From the NCBI RefSeq assembly GCF_050947335.1, contig NW_027473693.1, forward strand, positions 110,775 to 174,774: 64,000 bases of DNA, in the 5' to 3' direction. Below, piece by piece: positions 31,701 through 47,144 of this stretch. Origin of the DNA: Megachile rotundata. Taxonomy: Eukaryota > Arthropoda > Insecta > Hymenoptera > Megachilidae. The notes beneath the pieces were generated by a model. The model was not told where the DNA came from, searched no databases, and saw only the letters and a program-made list of their open reading frames with translations. Position 1 is the stretch's first letter, and each line of letters opens with the position of its first letter. The position numbers were made by a program, and so were the translations under genes.

Positions 31701-34700
31701 ACATTATGCTTATATGATCGATAGAACGACAATTACTATACTCATTACTCTTACTATTATCAATCTAATTCATATTATGAGTCATATTATGCTTATATGA
31801 TCGATAGAACGACAATAACTGTACTTTTTACTCTTATTATTATCAATCTAACTCATATTATTAGCCATATTATGCTTATATGATCAGGAGAACGACAATT
31901 ACTATACTCATTACTCTTAATATTATCAATCTAGCTCATATTATTAGCCATATTATGCTTATATGATCGATAGAACGACAATTACTATACTTATTACTCT
32001 TATTATTATCAATCTAACTCATATTATTAGCCATATTATGCTTATATGATCGATAGAACGACAATTACTATACTTACTACTCTTATTATTATCAATCTAA
32101 CTCATATCATTAGCCATATTATGCTTATATGATCGATAGACCGACAATTCCTATACTTATTACTCTTATTATTATCAATGTAACTCACATTATTAGCCAT
32201 ACTATGCTTATATGATCGATAGAACGTCAATTACTACACTTATTACACTCACTATTACTAATCTAACTCATATTATTAACCATATTATGCAGATATGATC
32301 GATAGAACGACAATTACTATACTTATTACTCTTATTATTATCAATCTAACTCATATTATTAACCATATTATGGAGATAAGATCGATAGAACGACCATTAC
32401 TATACTTACTACACTCACTATTATCAATCTAAATCATATTATTTGCCATATTATGCTTATATGATCGATAGAACGTCAATTACTATACTTATTACTCTTA
32501 TTATTATCAATCTAACTCATATTATTAGCCATATTATGCTTATATGATAGATAGAACGACAATTACTATACTTACTACTCTTATTATTATCAATCTAACA
32601 CATATTATTAGCCACATTATGCTTATATGATCGATAGAACGACAATTCCTATACTTATTACTCTTATTATTATCAATGTAACTCATATTATTAGCCATAT
32701 TATGCTTATATGATCGATAGAACGACAATTAGTACACTTATTACACTCACTATTATCAATCTAACTCATATTATTAACCATATTATGCAGATATGATCGA
32801 TAGAACGACAATTACTATACTTATTACTCTTATTATTATCAATCTAGCTCATATTATTAGCAATATTATGCTTATATGATCGATAGACCGACAATTCCTA
32901 TACTTATTACTCTTATTATTATCAATGTAACTCATATTATTAGCCATATTATGCTTATATGACCAATAGAACGACAATTACTACACTTATTACACTCACT
33001 ATTATCAATCTAACTCATATTATTAACCATATTATGCAGATGTGATCGATAGAACGACAATTACTATACTTATTACACATATTATTATCAATCTAGCTCA
33101 TATTATTAGCCATATTATGCTTATATGATCGATAGATCGACAATTACTATACTTATTACTCTTATTATTATCAATCTAACTCATATCGTTGTCCATATTA
33201 TGCTTATATGATCGATAGAACGACAATTCCTATACTTATTACTCTTATTCTTATCAATGTAACTCATATTATTAGCCATATTATGCTTATATGATCGATA
33301 GAACGACAATTACTACACTTATTACACTCACTATTATCAATCTAACTCATATTATTAACCATATTATGCAGATATGATCGATGGAACGACAATAACTATA
33401 CTTATTACTCTTATTATTATCAATCTAACTCATATTATTAGCCATATTATGCTTAAATGATCGATAGAACGACAATTACTATACTTACTACTCTTATTAT
33501 TATCAATCTAACTCATATCATTAGCCATATTATGCTTATATGATCGATAGACCGACAATTCCTATACTTATTACTCTTATTATTATCAATGTAACTCACA
33601 TTATTAGCCATACTATGCTTATATGATCGATAGAACGTCAATTACTACACTTATTACACTCACTATTATCAATCTAACTCATATTATTAACCATATTATG
33701 CAGATATGATCGATAGAACGACAATTACTATACTTATTACTCTTATTATTATCAATCTAACTCATATTATTAACCATATTATGGAGATAAGATCGATAGA
33801 ACGACCATTACTATACTTACTACACTCACTATTATCAATCTAAATCATATTATTTGCCATATTATGCTTATATGATCGATAGAACGTCAATTACTATACT
33901 TATTACTCTTATTATTATCAATCTAACTCATATTATTAGCCATATTATGCTTATATGATAGATAGAACGACAATTACTATACTTACTACTCTTATTATTA
34001 TCAATCTAACTCATATTATTAACCATATTATGCAGATATGATCGATAGAACGACAATTACTATACTTATTACTCTTATTATTATCAATCTAGCTCATATT
34101 ATTAGCCATATTATGCTTATATGATCGATAGAACGACAATTACTATACTTATTACTCTTATTATTATCAATCTAACACATATTATTAGCCACATTATGCT
34201 TATATGATCGATAGAACGACAATTCCTATACTTATTACTCTTATTATTATCAATGTAACTCATATTATTAGCCATATTATGCTTATATGATCGATAGAAC
34301 GACAATTACTACACTTATTACACTCACTATTATCAATCTAACTCATATTATTAACCATATTATGCAGATATGATCGATAGAACGACAATTACTATACTTA
34401 TTACACTCACTTTCGTCAATCTAACTCATATTATTAACCATATTATGCAGATATGATCGATAGAACGACAATTACTATACTTATTACTCTTATTATTATC
34501 AATCTAGCTCATATTATTAGCAATATTATGCTTATATGATCGATAGAACGACAATTACTATACTTACTACTCTTATTATTATCAATCTAACTCATATCGT
34601 TATCCATATTATGCTTATATGATCGATAGAACGACAATTCCTATACTTATTACTCTTATTATTATCAATGTAACTCATATTATTAGCCATATTATGCTTA

Positions 34701-35152
34701 TATGATCGATAGAACGACAATTCCTACACTTATTACACTCACTATTATCAATCTAACTCATATTATTAACCATATTATGCAGATATGATCGATAGAACGA
34801 CAATTACTATACTTATTACTCTTATTATTATCAATCTATCTCATATTATTAGCCATATTATGCTTATATGATCGATAGAACGACAATTACTCTACTTACT
34901 ACTCTTGTTATTATCAATCTAACTCATATCATTAGCCATATTATGCTTATATGATCGAGAGACCGACAATTACTATACTTATTACTCTTATTTTGATCAA
35001 TCTAGCTCATATTATTAGCCATATTATGCTTATATGATCGAGAGAACGACAATTACTATACTTATTACTCTCATTATTATCAATCTAGCTCATATTATTA
35101 GCCATATTATGCTTATATGATCGATAGAACGACAATTACTACACTTATTACA
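22743..35152. repeat. Direct duplication of 2.5 kb, offset 9,877 bp (119 monomers)
   Basis: About 22743-25275 corresponds to 32620-35152. The shared series includes the ATAGATCGAC cassette (23241 and 33118), the CATACTATG junction (23739 and 33616), a CACTTTCGTC core (24486 and 34363), ATTCCTACAC, ATTACTCTACTTAC and a TTTTGATC core. Differences are few, for example ATACAACGAC at 22826 and ATTAGTACAC at 32703. The left edge is where 22660 carries ATATCGTTATCC but 32537 carries the AACACATATT type. The right edge is in a CTACACTTATTAC monomer that continues with CTCTTATT in one copy and ACTCACTTTT in the other. Confidence 0.8.
28802..33532. repeat. Three copies of a nine-monomer cassette at exact 1,992 bp spacing
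   Basis: The cassette has nine monomers (747 bp) in fixed order: a TTAGCAATATTA tail; GACCGACAATTCC; GCTTATATGACCAATAG; CAGATGTGATCG with CACATATTATT; ATAGATCGAC with ATATCGTTGTCC; ATTCC with AATGTAACTC; CTACACTTATTAC; CGATGGAACGACAATAAC; GCTTAAATGATCG. Copies begin at 28802, 30794 and 32786, each 24 monomers apart. The monomers between cassettes are not the same in each interval, so the equal spacing is only partly that of a true higher-order repeat. Confidence 0.8.
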
Positions 35153-38100
35153 CTCACTTTTATCAATCTAACTCATATTATTAACCATATTATGCAGATA
35201 TGATCGATAGAACGACAATTACTATACTTACTACTCTTATTATTATCAATCTAACTCATATCGTTATCCATATTATGCTTATATGATCGATAGAACGACA
35301 ATTCCTATACTTATTACTCTTATTATTATCAATGTAACTCATATTATTAGCCATATTATGCTTATATGATCGATAGAACGACAATTCCTACACTTATTAC
35401 ACTCACTATTATCAATCTAACTCATATTATTAACCATATTATGCAGATATGATCGATAGAACGACAATTACTATACTTATTACTCTTATTATTATCAATC
35501 TAGCTCATATTATTAGCAATATTATGCTTATATGATCGATAGACCGACAATTCCTATACTTATTACTCTTATTATTATCAATGTAACTCATATTATTAGC
35601 CATATTATGCTTATATGACCAATAGAACGACAATTACTACACTTATTACACTCACTATTATCAATCTAACTCATATTATTAACCATATTATGCAGATGTG
35701 ATCGATAGAACGACAATTACTATACTTATTACACATATTATTATCAATCTAGCTCATATTATTAGCCATATTATGCTTATATGATCGATAGATCGACAAT
35801 TACTATACTTATTACTCTTATTATTATCAATCTAACTCATATCGTTGTCCATATTATGCTTATATGATCGATAGAACGACAATTCCTATACTTATTACTC
35901 TTATTATTATCAATGTAACTCATATTATTAGCCATATTATGCTTATATGATCGATAGAACGACAATTACTACACTTATTACACTCACTATTATCAATCTA
36001 ACTCATATTATTAACCATATTATGCAGATATGATCGATGGAACGACAATAACTATACTTATTACTCTTATTATTATCAATCTAACTCATATTATTAGCCA
36101 TATTATGCTTAAATGATCGATAGAACGACAATTACTATACTTACTTCTCTTGTTATTATCAATCTAACTCATATCATTAGCCATATTATGCTTATATGAT
36201 CGATAGAACGACAATTACTACACTTATTACACTCACTTTTATCAATCTAACTCATATTATTAGCCATATTATGCTTATATGATCGATAGAACGACAATTA
36301 CTATACTTATTACTCTTATTATTATCAATCTAACTCATATTATTAGCCACATTATGCTTATATGATCGATAGAACGACAATTACTATACTCATTACTCTT
36401 ACTATTATCAATCTAATTCATATTATGAGTCATATTATGCTTATATGATCGATAGAACGACAATAACTGTACTTTTTACTCTTATTATTATCAATCTAAC
36501 TCATATTATTAGCCATATTATGCTTATATGATCAGGAGAACGACAATTACTATACTCATTACTCTTAATATTATCAATCTAACTCATATTATTAGCCATA
36601 TTATGGTTATATGACCGACAGAACGCAAATTACTATACTTATTACTCGTATTATTATCAATCTAACTCTTATTATTAGCCATATTATGCTTATATGATCT
36701 ATAGAACTACAATTACTATACTTATTACACTCACTATTATCAATCTAACTCATATTATTAACCATATTATGCAGATATGATCGATAGAACGACAATTACT
36801 ATACTTGTTTCTCTTATTATTATCAATCTAACACATATTATTAGCCATATTATGCTTATATGATCGATAGAACGACAATTACTATACTCATTTTTCTTAT
36901 TATTATCAATCTAACTCATATTATTAGCCATATTATGCTTATATGATCGATAGAACGACAATTCCTACACTTATTACACTCACTATTATCAATCTAACTC
37001 ATATTATTAACCATATTATGCAGATATGATCGATAGAATGACAATTACTATACTTATTACTCTTATTATTATCAATCTAGCTCATATTATTAGCAATATT
37101 ATGCTTATATGATCGATAGACCGACAATTCCTATACTTATTACTCTTATTATTATCAATGTAACTCATATTATTAGCCATATTATGCTTATATGACCAAT
37201 AGAACGACAATTACTACACTTATTACACTCACTATTATCAATCTAACTCATATTATTAACCATATTATGCAGATGTGATCGATAGAACGACAATTACTAT
37301 ACTTATTACACATATTATTATCAATCTAGCTCATATTATTAGCCATATTATGCTTATATGATCGATAGATCGACAATTACTATACTTATTACTCTTATTA
37401 TTATCAATCTAACTCATATCGTTGTCCATATTATGCTTATATGATCGATAGAACGACAATTCCTATACTTATTACTCTTATTATTATCAATGTAACTCAT
37501 ATTATTAGCCATATTATGCTTATATGATCGATAGAACGACAATTACTATACTTATTACTCTTATTATTATCAATCTAACTCATATTATTAGCCACATTAT
37601 GCTTATATGATCGATAGAACGACAATTACTATACTCATTACTCTTACTATTATCAATCTAATTCATATTATGAGTCATATTATGCTTATATGATCGATAG
37701 AACGACAATAACTGTACTTTTTACTCTTATTATTATCAATCTAACTCATATTATTAGCCATATTATGCTTATATGATCAGGAGAACGACAATTACTATAC
37801 TCATTACTCTTAATATTATCAATCTAACTCATATTATTAGCCATATTATGGTTATATGACCGACAGAACGCAAATTACTATACTTATTACTCGTATTATT
37901 ATCAATCTAACTCATATTATTAGCCATATTATGCTTATATGATCTATAGAACTACAATTACTATACTTATTACACTCACTATTATCAATCTAACTCATAT
38001 TATTAACCATATTATGCAGATATGATCGATAGAACGACAATTACTATGCTTGTTTCTCTTATTATTATCAATCTAACTCATATTATTAGCCATATTATGC

Positions 38101-41100
38101 TTATATGATCGATAGAACGACAATTACTATACTCATTTTTCTTATTATTATCAATCTAACTCATATTATTAGCCATATTATGCTTATACGATTGATAGAA
38201 CGTCAATTACTATACTTATTACACTCACTGTTATCAATCTAACTCATATTATTAGCCATATTATGCTTATATGATCGATAGAACGACAATTACTATACTT
38301 ATTACACTCACTGTTATCAATCTAACTCATATTATTAGCCATATTATGCTTATATGATCGATAGAACGACAATTACTATACTTATTACACTCACTGTTAT
38401 CAATCTAACTCATATTATTAGCCATATTATGGTCATATGACCAATAGAACGACAATTACTACACTTATTACTCTTATTATTATCAATCTAACTCATATTA
38501 TTAGCCACATTATGCTTATGTGATCGATAGAACGACAATTACTATACTCATTACACTCATTATTATCAATCTACCTCATATTATTAACCATATTATGGAG
38601 ATAAGATCGATAGAACGACCATTACTATACATATTACACTCACTATTATCAATCTAAATCATATTATTTGCCATATTATGCTTATATGATCGATAGAACG
38701 ACAATTACTATACTTATTACTCTTATTATTATCAATCTACCTCATATTATTAACCATATTATGCAGATATGATCGATGGAACGACAATAACAATACTTAT
38801 TACTCTTATTATTATCAATCTAACTCATATTATTAACCATATTATGCAGATATGATCGATAGAACGACAATTACTATACTTATTACTCTTATTATTATCA
38901 ATCTAGCTCATATTATTAGCCATATTATGCTTATATGATCGATAGAACGACAATTACTATACTTATTACTCTTATTATTATGAATCTAACTCATATTATT
39001 AGCCACATTATGCTTATATGATCGATAGAACGACAATTACTATACTCATTACACTCACTATTATCAATCTACCTCATATTATTAACCATATTATGGAGAT
39101 AAGATCGATAGAACGACCATTACTATACTTATTACACTCACTATTATCAATCTAAATCATATTATTTGCCATATTATGCTTATATGATCGATAGAACGAC
39201 AATTACTGTACTTATTACTCTTATTCTTATCAATCTAACTCATATTATTAACCATATTATGCAGATATGATCGATGGAACGACAATAACTATACTTATTA
39301 CTCTTATTATTATCAATCTAACTCATATTATTAACCATATTATGCAGATATGATCGATAGAACGACAATTACTATACTTATTACTCTTATTATTATCAAT
39401 CTAGGTCATATTATTAGCCATATTATGCTTATATGATCGATAGAACGACAATTACTATACTTATTACTCTTATTATTATCAATCTAACTCATATTATTAG
39501 CCACATTATGCTTATGTGATCGATAGAACGACAATTACTATACTCATTACACTCATTATTATCAATCTACCTCATATTATTAACCGTATTATGGAGATAA
39601 GATCGATAGAACGACCATTACTATACATATTACACTCACTATTATCAATCTAACTCATATTATTAACCATATTATGCAGATATGATCGATAGAACGACAA
39701 TTACTATACTTATTACTCTTATTATTATCAATCTAGCTCATATTATTAGCCATATTATGCTTATATGATCGATAGAACGACAACTACTATACTTATTACT
39801 CTTATTATTATCAATCTAACTCATATTATTAGCCATATTATGCTTATATGATCGATAGAACGACAATTACTATACTTACTACTCTTATTATTATCAATCT
39901 AACTCATATCATTAGCCATATTATGCTTATATGATCGATAGACCGACAATTCCTATACCTATTACTCTTATGATTATCAATGTAACTCACATTATTAGCC
40001 ATACTATGCTTATATGATCGATAGAACGTCAATTACTACACTTATTACACTCACTATTATCAATCTAACTCATATTATTAACCATATTATGCAGATATGA
40101 TCGATAGAACGACAATTACTATACTTATTACTCTTATTATTATCAATCTAACTCATATTATTAACCATATTATGGAGATAAGATCGATAGAACGACCATT
40201 ACTATACTTACTACACTCACTATTATCAATCTAAATCATATTATTTGCCATATTATGCTTATATGATCGATAGAACGTCAATTACTATACTTATTACTCT
40301 TATTATTATCAATCTAACTCATATTATTAGCCATATTATGCTTATATGATCGATAGAACGACAATTACTATACTTACTACTCTTATTATTATCAATCTAA
40401 CTCATATTATTAACCATATTATGCAGATATGATCGATAGAACGACAATTACTATACTTATTACTCTTATTATTATCAATCTAGCTCATATTATTAGCCAT
40501 ATTATGCTTATATGATCGATAGAACGACAATTACTATACTTATTACTCTTATTATTATCAATCTAACACATATTATTAGCCACATTATGCTTATATGATC
40601 GATAGAACGACAATTCCTATACTTATTACTCTTATTATTATCAATGTAACTCATATTATTAGCCATATTATGCTTATATGATCGATAGAACGACAATTAC
40701 TACACTTATTACACTCACTATTATCAATCTAACTCATATTATTAACCATATTATGCAGATATGATCGATAGAACGACAATTACTATACTTATTACACTCA
40801 CTTTCATCAATCTAACTCATATTATTAACCATATTATGCAGATATGATCGATAGAACGACAATTACTACACTTATTACTCTTATTATTATCAATCTAGCT
40901 CATATTATTAGCAATATTATGCTTATATGATCGATAGAACGACAATTACTATACTTACTACTCTTATTATTATCAATCTAACTCATATCGTTATCCATAT
41001 TATGCTCATATGATCGATAGAACGACAATTACTATACTTATTACTCTTATTATTATCAATCTAGCTCATATTATTAGCCATATTATGCTTATATGACCAA

Positions 41101-44100
41101 TAGAACGACAATTACTACACTTATTACACTCACTTTTATCAATCTAACTCATATTATTAACCATATTATGCAGATATGATCGATAGAACGACAATTACTA
41201 TACTTATTACTCTTATTATTATCAATCTAGCTCATATTATTAGCCATATTATGCTTATATGACCAATAGAACGACAATTACTACACTTATTACACTCACT
41301 ATTATCAATCTAACTCATATTATTAACCATATTATGCAGATGTGATCGATAGAACGACAATTACTATACTTATTACACATATTATTATCAGTCTAGCTCA
41401 TATTATTAGCCATATTAGGCTTATATGATCGATAGATCGACAATTACTATACTTATTACTCTTATTATTATCAATCTAACTCATATCGTTGTCCATATTA
41501 TGCTTATATGATCGATAGAACGACAATTCCTATACTTATTACTCTTATTATTATCAATGTAACTCATATTATTAGCCATATTATGCTTATATGATCGATA
41601 GAACGACAATTACTGCACTTATTACACTCACTATTATCAATCTAACTCATATTATTAACCATATTATGCAGATATGATCGATGGAACGACAATAACTATA
41701 CTTATTACTCTTATTATTATCAATCTAACTCATATTATTAGCCATATTATGCTTAAATGATCGATAGAACGACAATTACTATACTTACTTCTCTTGTTAT
41801 TATCAATCTAACTCATATCATTAGCCATATTATGCTTATATGATCGATAGAACGACAATTACTACACTTATTACACTCACTTTTATCAATCTAACTCATA
41901 TTATTAGCCATATTATGCTTATATGATCGATAGAACGACAATTACTATACTTATTACTCTTATTATTATCAATCTAACTCATATTATTAGCCACATTATG
42001 CTTATATGATCGATAGAACGACAATTACTATACTCATTACTCTTACTATTATCAATCTAATTCATATTATGAGTCATATTATGCTTATATGATCGATAGA
42101 ACGACAATAACTGTACTTTTTACTCTTATTGTTATCAATCTAACTCATATTATTAGCCATATTATGCTTATATGATCAGGAGAACGACAATTACTATACT
42201 CATTACTCTTAATATTATCAATCTAACTCATATTATTAGCCATATTATGGTTATATGACCGACAGAACGCAAATTACTATACTTATTACTCGTATTATTA
42301 TCAATCTAACTCATATTATTAGCCATATTATGCAGATATGATCGATAGAACGACAATTACTATACTTATTACTCTTATTATTATCAATCTAGCTCATATT
42401 ATTAGCCATATTATGCTTATATGATCGATAGAACGACAATTACTATACTTATTACTCTTATTATTATCAATCTAACACATATTATTAACCATATTATGGA
42501 GATAAGATCGATAGAACGACCATTACTGTACATATTACACTCACTATTATCAATATAACTCATATTATTAACCATATTATGCAGATATGATCGATAGAAC
42601 GACAATTACTATACTTATTACTCTTATTATTATCAATCTAGCTCATATTATTAGCCATATTATGCTTATATGATCGATAGAACGACAATTACTATACTTA
42701 TTACTCTTATTATTATCAATCTAACTCATATTATTAGCCATATTATGCTTATATGATCGATAGAACGACAATTACTATACTTACTACTCTTATTATTATC
42801 AATCTAACTCATATCATTAGCCATATTATGCTTATATGATCGATAGACCGACAATTCCTATACTTATTACTCTTATTATTATCAATGTAACTCACATTAT
42901 TAGCCATACTATGCTTATATGATCGATAGAACGTCAATTACTACACTTATTACACTCACTATTATCAATCTAACTCATATTATTAACCATATTATGCAGA
43001 TATGATCGATAGAACGACAATTACTATACTTATTACTCTTATTATTATCAATCTAACTCATATTATTAACCATATTATGGAGATAAGATCGATAGAACGA
43101 CCATTACTATACTTACTACACTCACTATTATCAATCTAAATCATATTATTTGCCATATTATGCTTATATGATCGATAGAACGTCAATTACTATACTTATT
43201 ACTCTTATTATTATCAATGTAACTCATATTATTAGCCATATTATGCTTATATGATCGATAGAACGACAATTACTACACTTATTACACTCACTATTATCAA
43301 TCTAACTCATATTATTAACCATATTATGCAGATATGATTGATAGAACGACAATTACTATACTTATTACACTCACTTTCATCAATCTAACTCATATTATTA
43401 ACCATATTATGCAGATATGATCGATAGAACGACAATTACTATACTTATTACTCTTATTATTATCAATCTAGCTCATATTATTAGCAATATTATGCTTATA
43501 TGATCGATAGAACGACAATTACTATACTTACTACTCTTATTATTATCAATCTAACTCATATCGTTATCCATATTATGCTTATATGATCGATAGAACGACA
43601 ATTCCTATACTTATTACTCTTATTATTATCAATGTAACTCATATTATTAGCCATATTATGCTTATATGATCGATAGAACGACAATTCCTACACTTATTAC
43701 ACTCACTATTATCAATCTAACTCATATTATTAACCATATTATGCAGATATGATCGATAGAACGACAATTACTATACTTATTACTCTTATTATTATCAATC
43801 TATCTCATATTATTAGCCATATTATGCTTATATGATCGATAGAACGACAATTACTCTACTCACTACTCTTGTTATTATCAATCTAACTCATATCATTAGC
43901 CATATTATGCTTATATGATCGAGAGACCGACAATTACTATACTTATTACTCTTATTTTTATCAATCTAGCTCATATTATTAGCCATATTATGCTTATATG
44001 ATCGAGAGAACGACAATTACTATACTTATTACTCTCATTATTATCAATCTAGCTCATATTATTAGCCATATTATGCTTATATGATCGATAGAACGACAAT

Positions 44101-45650
44101 TACTACACTTATTACACTCACTTTTATCAATCTAACTCATATTATTAACCATATTATGCAGATATGATCGATAGAACGACAATTACTATATTTATTACAA
44201 TTACTATTATCAATCTAGCTCATATTATTAGCAATATTATGCTTATATGATCGATAGACCGACAATTCCTATACTTATTACTCTTATTATTATCAATGTA
44301 ACTCATATTATTAGCCATATTATGCTTATATGACCAATAGAACGACAATTACTACACTTATTACACTCACTATTATCAATCTAACTCATATTATTAACCA
44401 TATTATGCAGATGTGATCGATAGAACGACAATTACTATACTTATTACACTTATTATTATCAATCTAGCTCATATTATTAGCCATATTATGCTTATATGAT
44501 CGATAGATCGACAATTACTATATTTACTACTCTTATTATTATCAATCTAACTCATATCGTTGTCCATATTATGCTTATATGATCGATAGAACGACAATTC
44601 CTATACTTATTACTCTTATTATTATCAATGTAACTCATATTATTAGCCATATTATGCTTATATGATCGATAGAACGACAATTACTACACTTATTACACTC
44701 ACTATTATCAATCTAACTCATATTATTAACCATATTATGCAGATATGATCGATGGAACGACAATAACTATACTTATTACTCTTATTATTATCAATCTAAC
44801 TCATATTATTAGCCATATTATGCTTAAATGATCGATAGAACGACAATTACTATACTTACTTCTCTTGTTATTATCAATCTAACTCATATCATTAGCCATA
44901 TTATGCTTATATGATCGATAGAACGACAATTACTACACTTATTACACTCACTTTTATCAATCTAACTCATATTATTAGCCATATTATGCTTATATGATCG
45001 ATAGAACGACAATTACTATACTTATTACTCTTATTATTATCAATCTAACTCATATTATTAGCCACATTATGCTTATATGATCGATAGAACGACAATTACT
45101 ATACTCATTACTCTTACTATTATCAATCTAATTCATATTATGAGTCATATTATGCTTATATGATCGATAGAACGACAATAACTGTACTTTTTACTCTTAT
45201 TATTATCAATCTAACTCATATTATTAGCCATATTATGCTTATATGATCAGGAGAACGACAATTACTATACTCATTACTCTTAATATTATCAATCTAACTC
45301 ATATTATTAGCCATATTATGGTTATATGACCGACAGAACGCAAATTACTATACTTATTACTCGTATTATTATCAATCTAACTCATATTATTAGCCATATT
45401 ATGCTTATATGATCTATAGAACTACAATTACTATACTTATTACACTCACTATTATCAATCTAACTCATATTATTAACCATATTATGCAGATATGATCGAT
45501 AGAACGACAATTACTATACTTGTTTCTCTTATTATTATCAATCTAACTCATATTATTAGCCATATTATGCTTATATGATCGATAGAACGACAATTACTAT
45601 ACACATTTTTCTTATTATTATCAATCTAACTCATATTATTAGCCATATTA

Positions 45651-46148
45651 TGCTTATACGATTGATAGAACGTCAATTACTATACTTATTACACTCACTG
45701 TTATCAATCTAACTCATATTATTAGCCATATTATGCTTATATGATCGATAGAACGACAATTACTATACTTATTACACTCACTGTTATCAATCTAACTCAT
45801 ATTATTAGCCATATTATGCTTATATGATCGATAGAACGACAATTACTATACTTATTACACTCACTGTTATCAATCTAACTCATATTATTAGCCATATTAT
45901 GCTTATACGATTGATAGAACGTCAATTACTATACTTATTACACTCACTGTTATCAATCTAACTCATATTATTAGCCATATTATGCTTATATGATCGATAG
46001 AACGACAATTACTATACTTATTACACTCACTGTTATCAATCTAACTCATATTATTAGCCATATTATGCTTATATGATCGATAGAACGACAATTACTATAC
46101 TTATTACACTCACTGTTATCAATCTAACTCATATTATTAGCCATATTA
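45651..46148. repeat. Local two-fold repeat of a three-monomer unit
   Basis: A unit of three monomers (249 bp), one with a CTTATACGATTGATAG head and ACGTCAATTAC followed by two with CACTCACTGTT cores, is present twice in direct succession at 45651 and 45900. The corresponding place in the 4,816 bp duplicate has heads at 50467 and 50716 but only one CACTCACTGTT monomer after the second. This is a small-scale case of copy change in whole monomers. The GATTG head is a C-to-T change at a CpG of the consensus. Confidence 0.85.
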
Positions 46149-47144
46149 TGGTCATATGACCAATAGAACGACAATTACTACACTTATTACACTCACTATT
46201 GTCAATCTAACTCATATTATTAACCATATTATGCAGATATGATCGATAGAACGACAATTACTATACTTATTACTCTTATTATTATCAATCTAACTCATAT
46301 TATTAGCCATATTACGCTTATGTGATGGATAGAACGACAATTACTATACTTATTACTCTTATTATTATCAATCTAACTCATATTATTAGCCATATTATGC
46401 TTATGTGATCGATAGAACGATAATTACTATACTTATTACTCTTATTATTATCAATCTAACTCATATTATTAGCCATATTATGCTTATGTGATCGATAGAA
46501 CGACAATTACTATACTCATTGCTCTTATTATTATCAATCTAACTCATATTACTAACCATATTACGCAGATATGATCGATAGAACGACAATTACTATACTC
46601 ATTGCTCTTATTATTATCAATCTAACTCATATTATTACCCATATTATGCTTATATGATCGATAGAACGACAATTACTATTCTCATTGCTCTTATTATTAT
46701 CAATCTAACTCATATTATTAGCCATATTATGCTTATATGATCGATAGAACGACAATTACTATACTCATTACTCTTATTATTATCAATCTAACTCATATTA
46801 TTAGCCATATTATGCTTATGTGATCGAGAGGACGACAATTACTATGCTTATTACTCTTATTATTATCAATCTAACTCATATTATTAGCCATATTATGCTT
46901 ATATGATCGATAGAACGACAATTACTATGCTTATTACTCTTATTATTATCAATCTAACTCATATTATAAACCATATTATGGAGATATGATCGATAGGACG
47001 ACAATTACTATGCTTATTACTCTTATTATCATCAATCTTACTCATATTATTAGCCATATTATGCTTATATGATCGACAGAACGAAAATTACTATACTTAT
47101 TACTCTTATTATTATCAATCTAACTCATATTATTAGCCATATTA

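Larger units (their letters stand above)
19672..40440. repeat. Three dispersed copies of a 1.1-1.8 kb block joining regions I and II
   Basis: Monomers at about 19700-20809 match 26900-28030 (offset 7,221 bp, 87 monomers). About 19900-21680 matches 38660-40440 (offset 18,758 bp, 226 monomers). Diagnostic features are CGATGGAACGACAATAACAATAC (only partly shown by eye as its two halves, at 20004, 27225 and 38762), TTACTGTACTTATTAC at 20419, 27640 and 39177, and a lone GTGATCG head at 20751, 27972 and 39509. TGGTCGATAG at 20253 and 27474 is shared only by the first two. This is the clearest long-distance exchange in the array. Confidence 0.75.
21249..42994. repeat. CATACTATG junction marker, seven copies
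   Basis: A monomer tail CACATTATTAGCC followed by ATACTATG, instead of ATATTATG, precedes a monomer with ACGTCAATTACTACAC. The second monomer starts at 21249, 23739, 29632, 32205, 33616, 40007 and 42912. It is always followed by a TGCAG monomer and then a TGGAGATAAGATCG monomer with a CTTACTACACTC core. The distances (30, 71, 31, 17, 77 and 35 monomers) show that the group moves as a unit among different neighbours. Confidence 0.85.
21913..44903. repeat. ATAGATCGAC cassette family, nine copies in region II
   Basis: The diagnostic ATAGATCGAC monomer starts at 22245, 23241, 29134, 31126, 33118, 35774, 37351, 41418 and 44489. Each lies four monomers into the same cassette. The copy around 41418 lacks the GACCGACAATTCC monomer and has GGCTT in place of TGCTT. 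The one at 22245 is followed by a different right half (ATGATAGATAG head, then a CACTTTCATC core). Successive distances are 12, 71, 24, 24, 32, 19, 49 and 37 monomers. This is the most regularly reused module in the window. Confidence 0.85.
20900..46200. repeat. Satellite region II: variant set of the middle
   Basis: This part adds monomer types not seen to the left: ATAGATCGAC heads, CACATATTATT cores, CAGATGTGATCG heads, ATGATAGATAGAAC heads, CACTTTCGTC cores, the GATCAGGAG head and the CATACTATG junction. They recur in fixed orders as cassettes of about 4 to 10 monomers, separated by runs of commoner monomers of varying number. There is no single constant higher-order period: distances between equivalent monomers are 12, 17, 19, 24, 30, 31, 35, 37, 49, 53, 71 and 77 monomers. 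No coding or RNA feature is supported. Confidence 0.85.

Noticed and set aside
24240..42605. Seven minus-strand open frames of 62 codons (24240, 28473, 30133, 32540, 34117, 40508, 42417), nearly identical to each other
   Set aside because: They lie at distances that are whole multiples of 83 bp and are simply satellite read through. TTA triplets give TAA stops in one reverse register. Because 83 shifts the register each monomer, two monomers stay open and the third meets stops, giving about 189 bp. They have no ribosome site, codon pattern or protein-like composition; the peptide is rich in Ile, Asn and Ser as expected from A+T-rich repeats.
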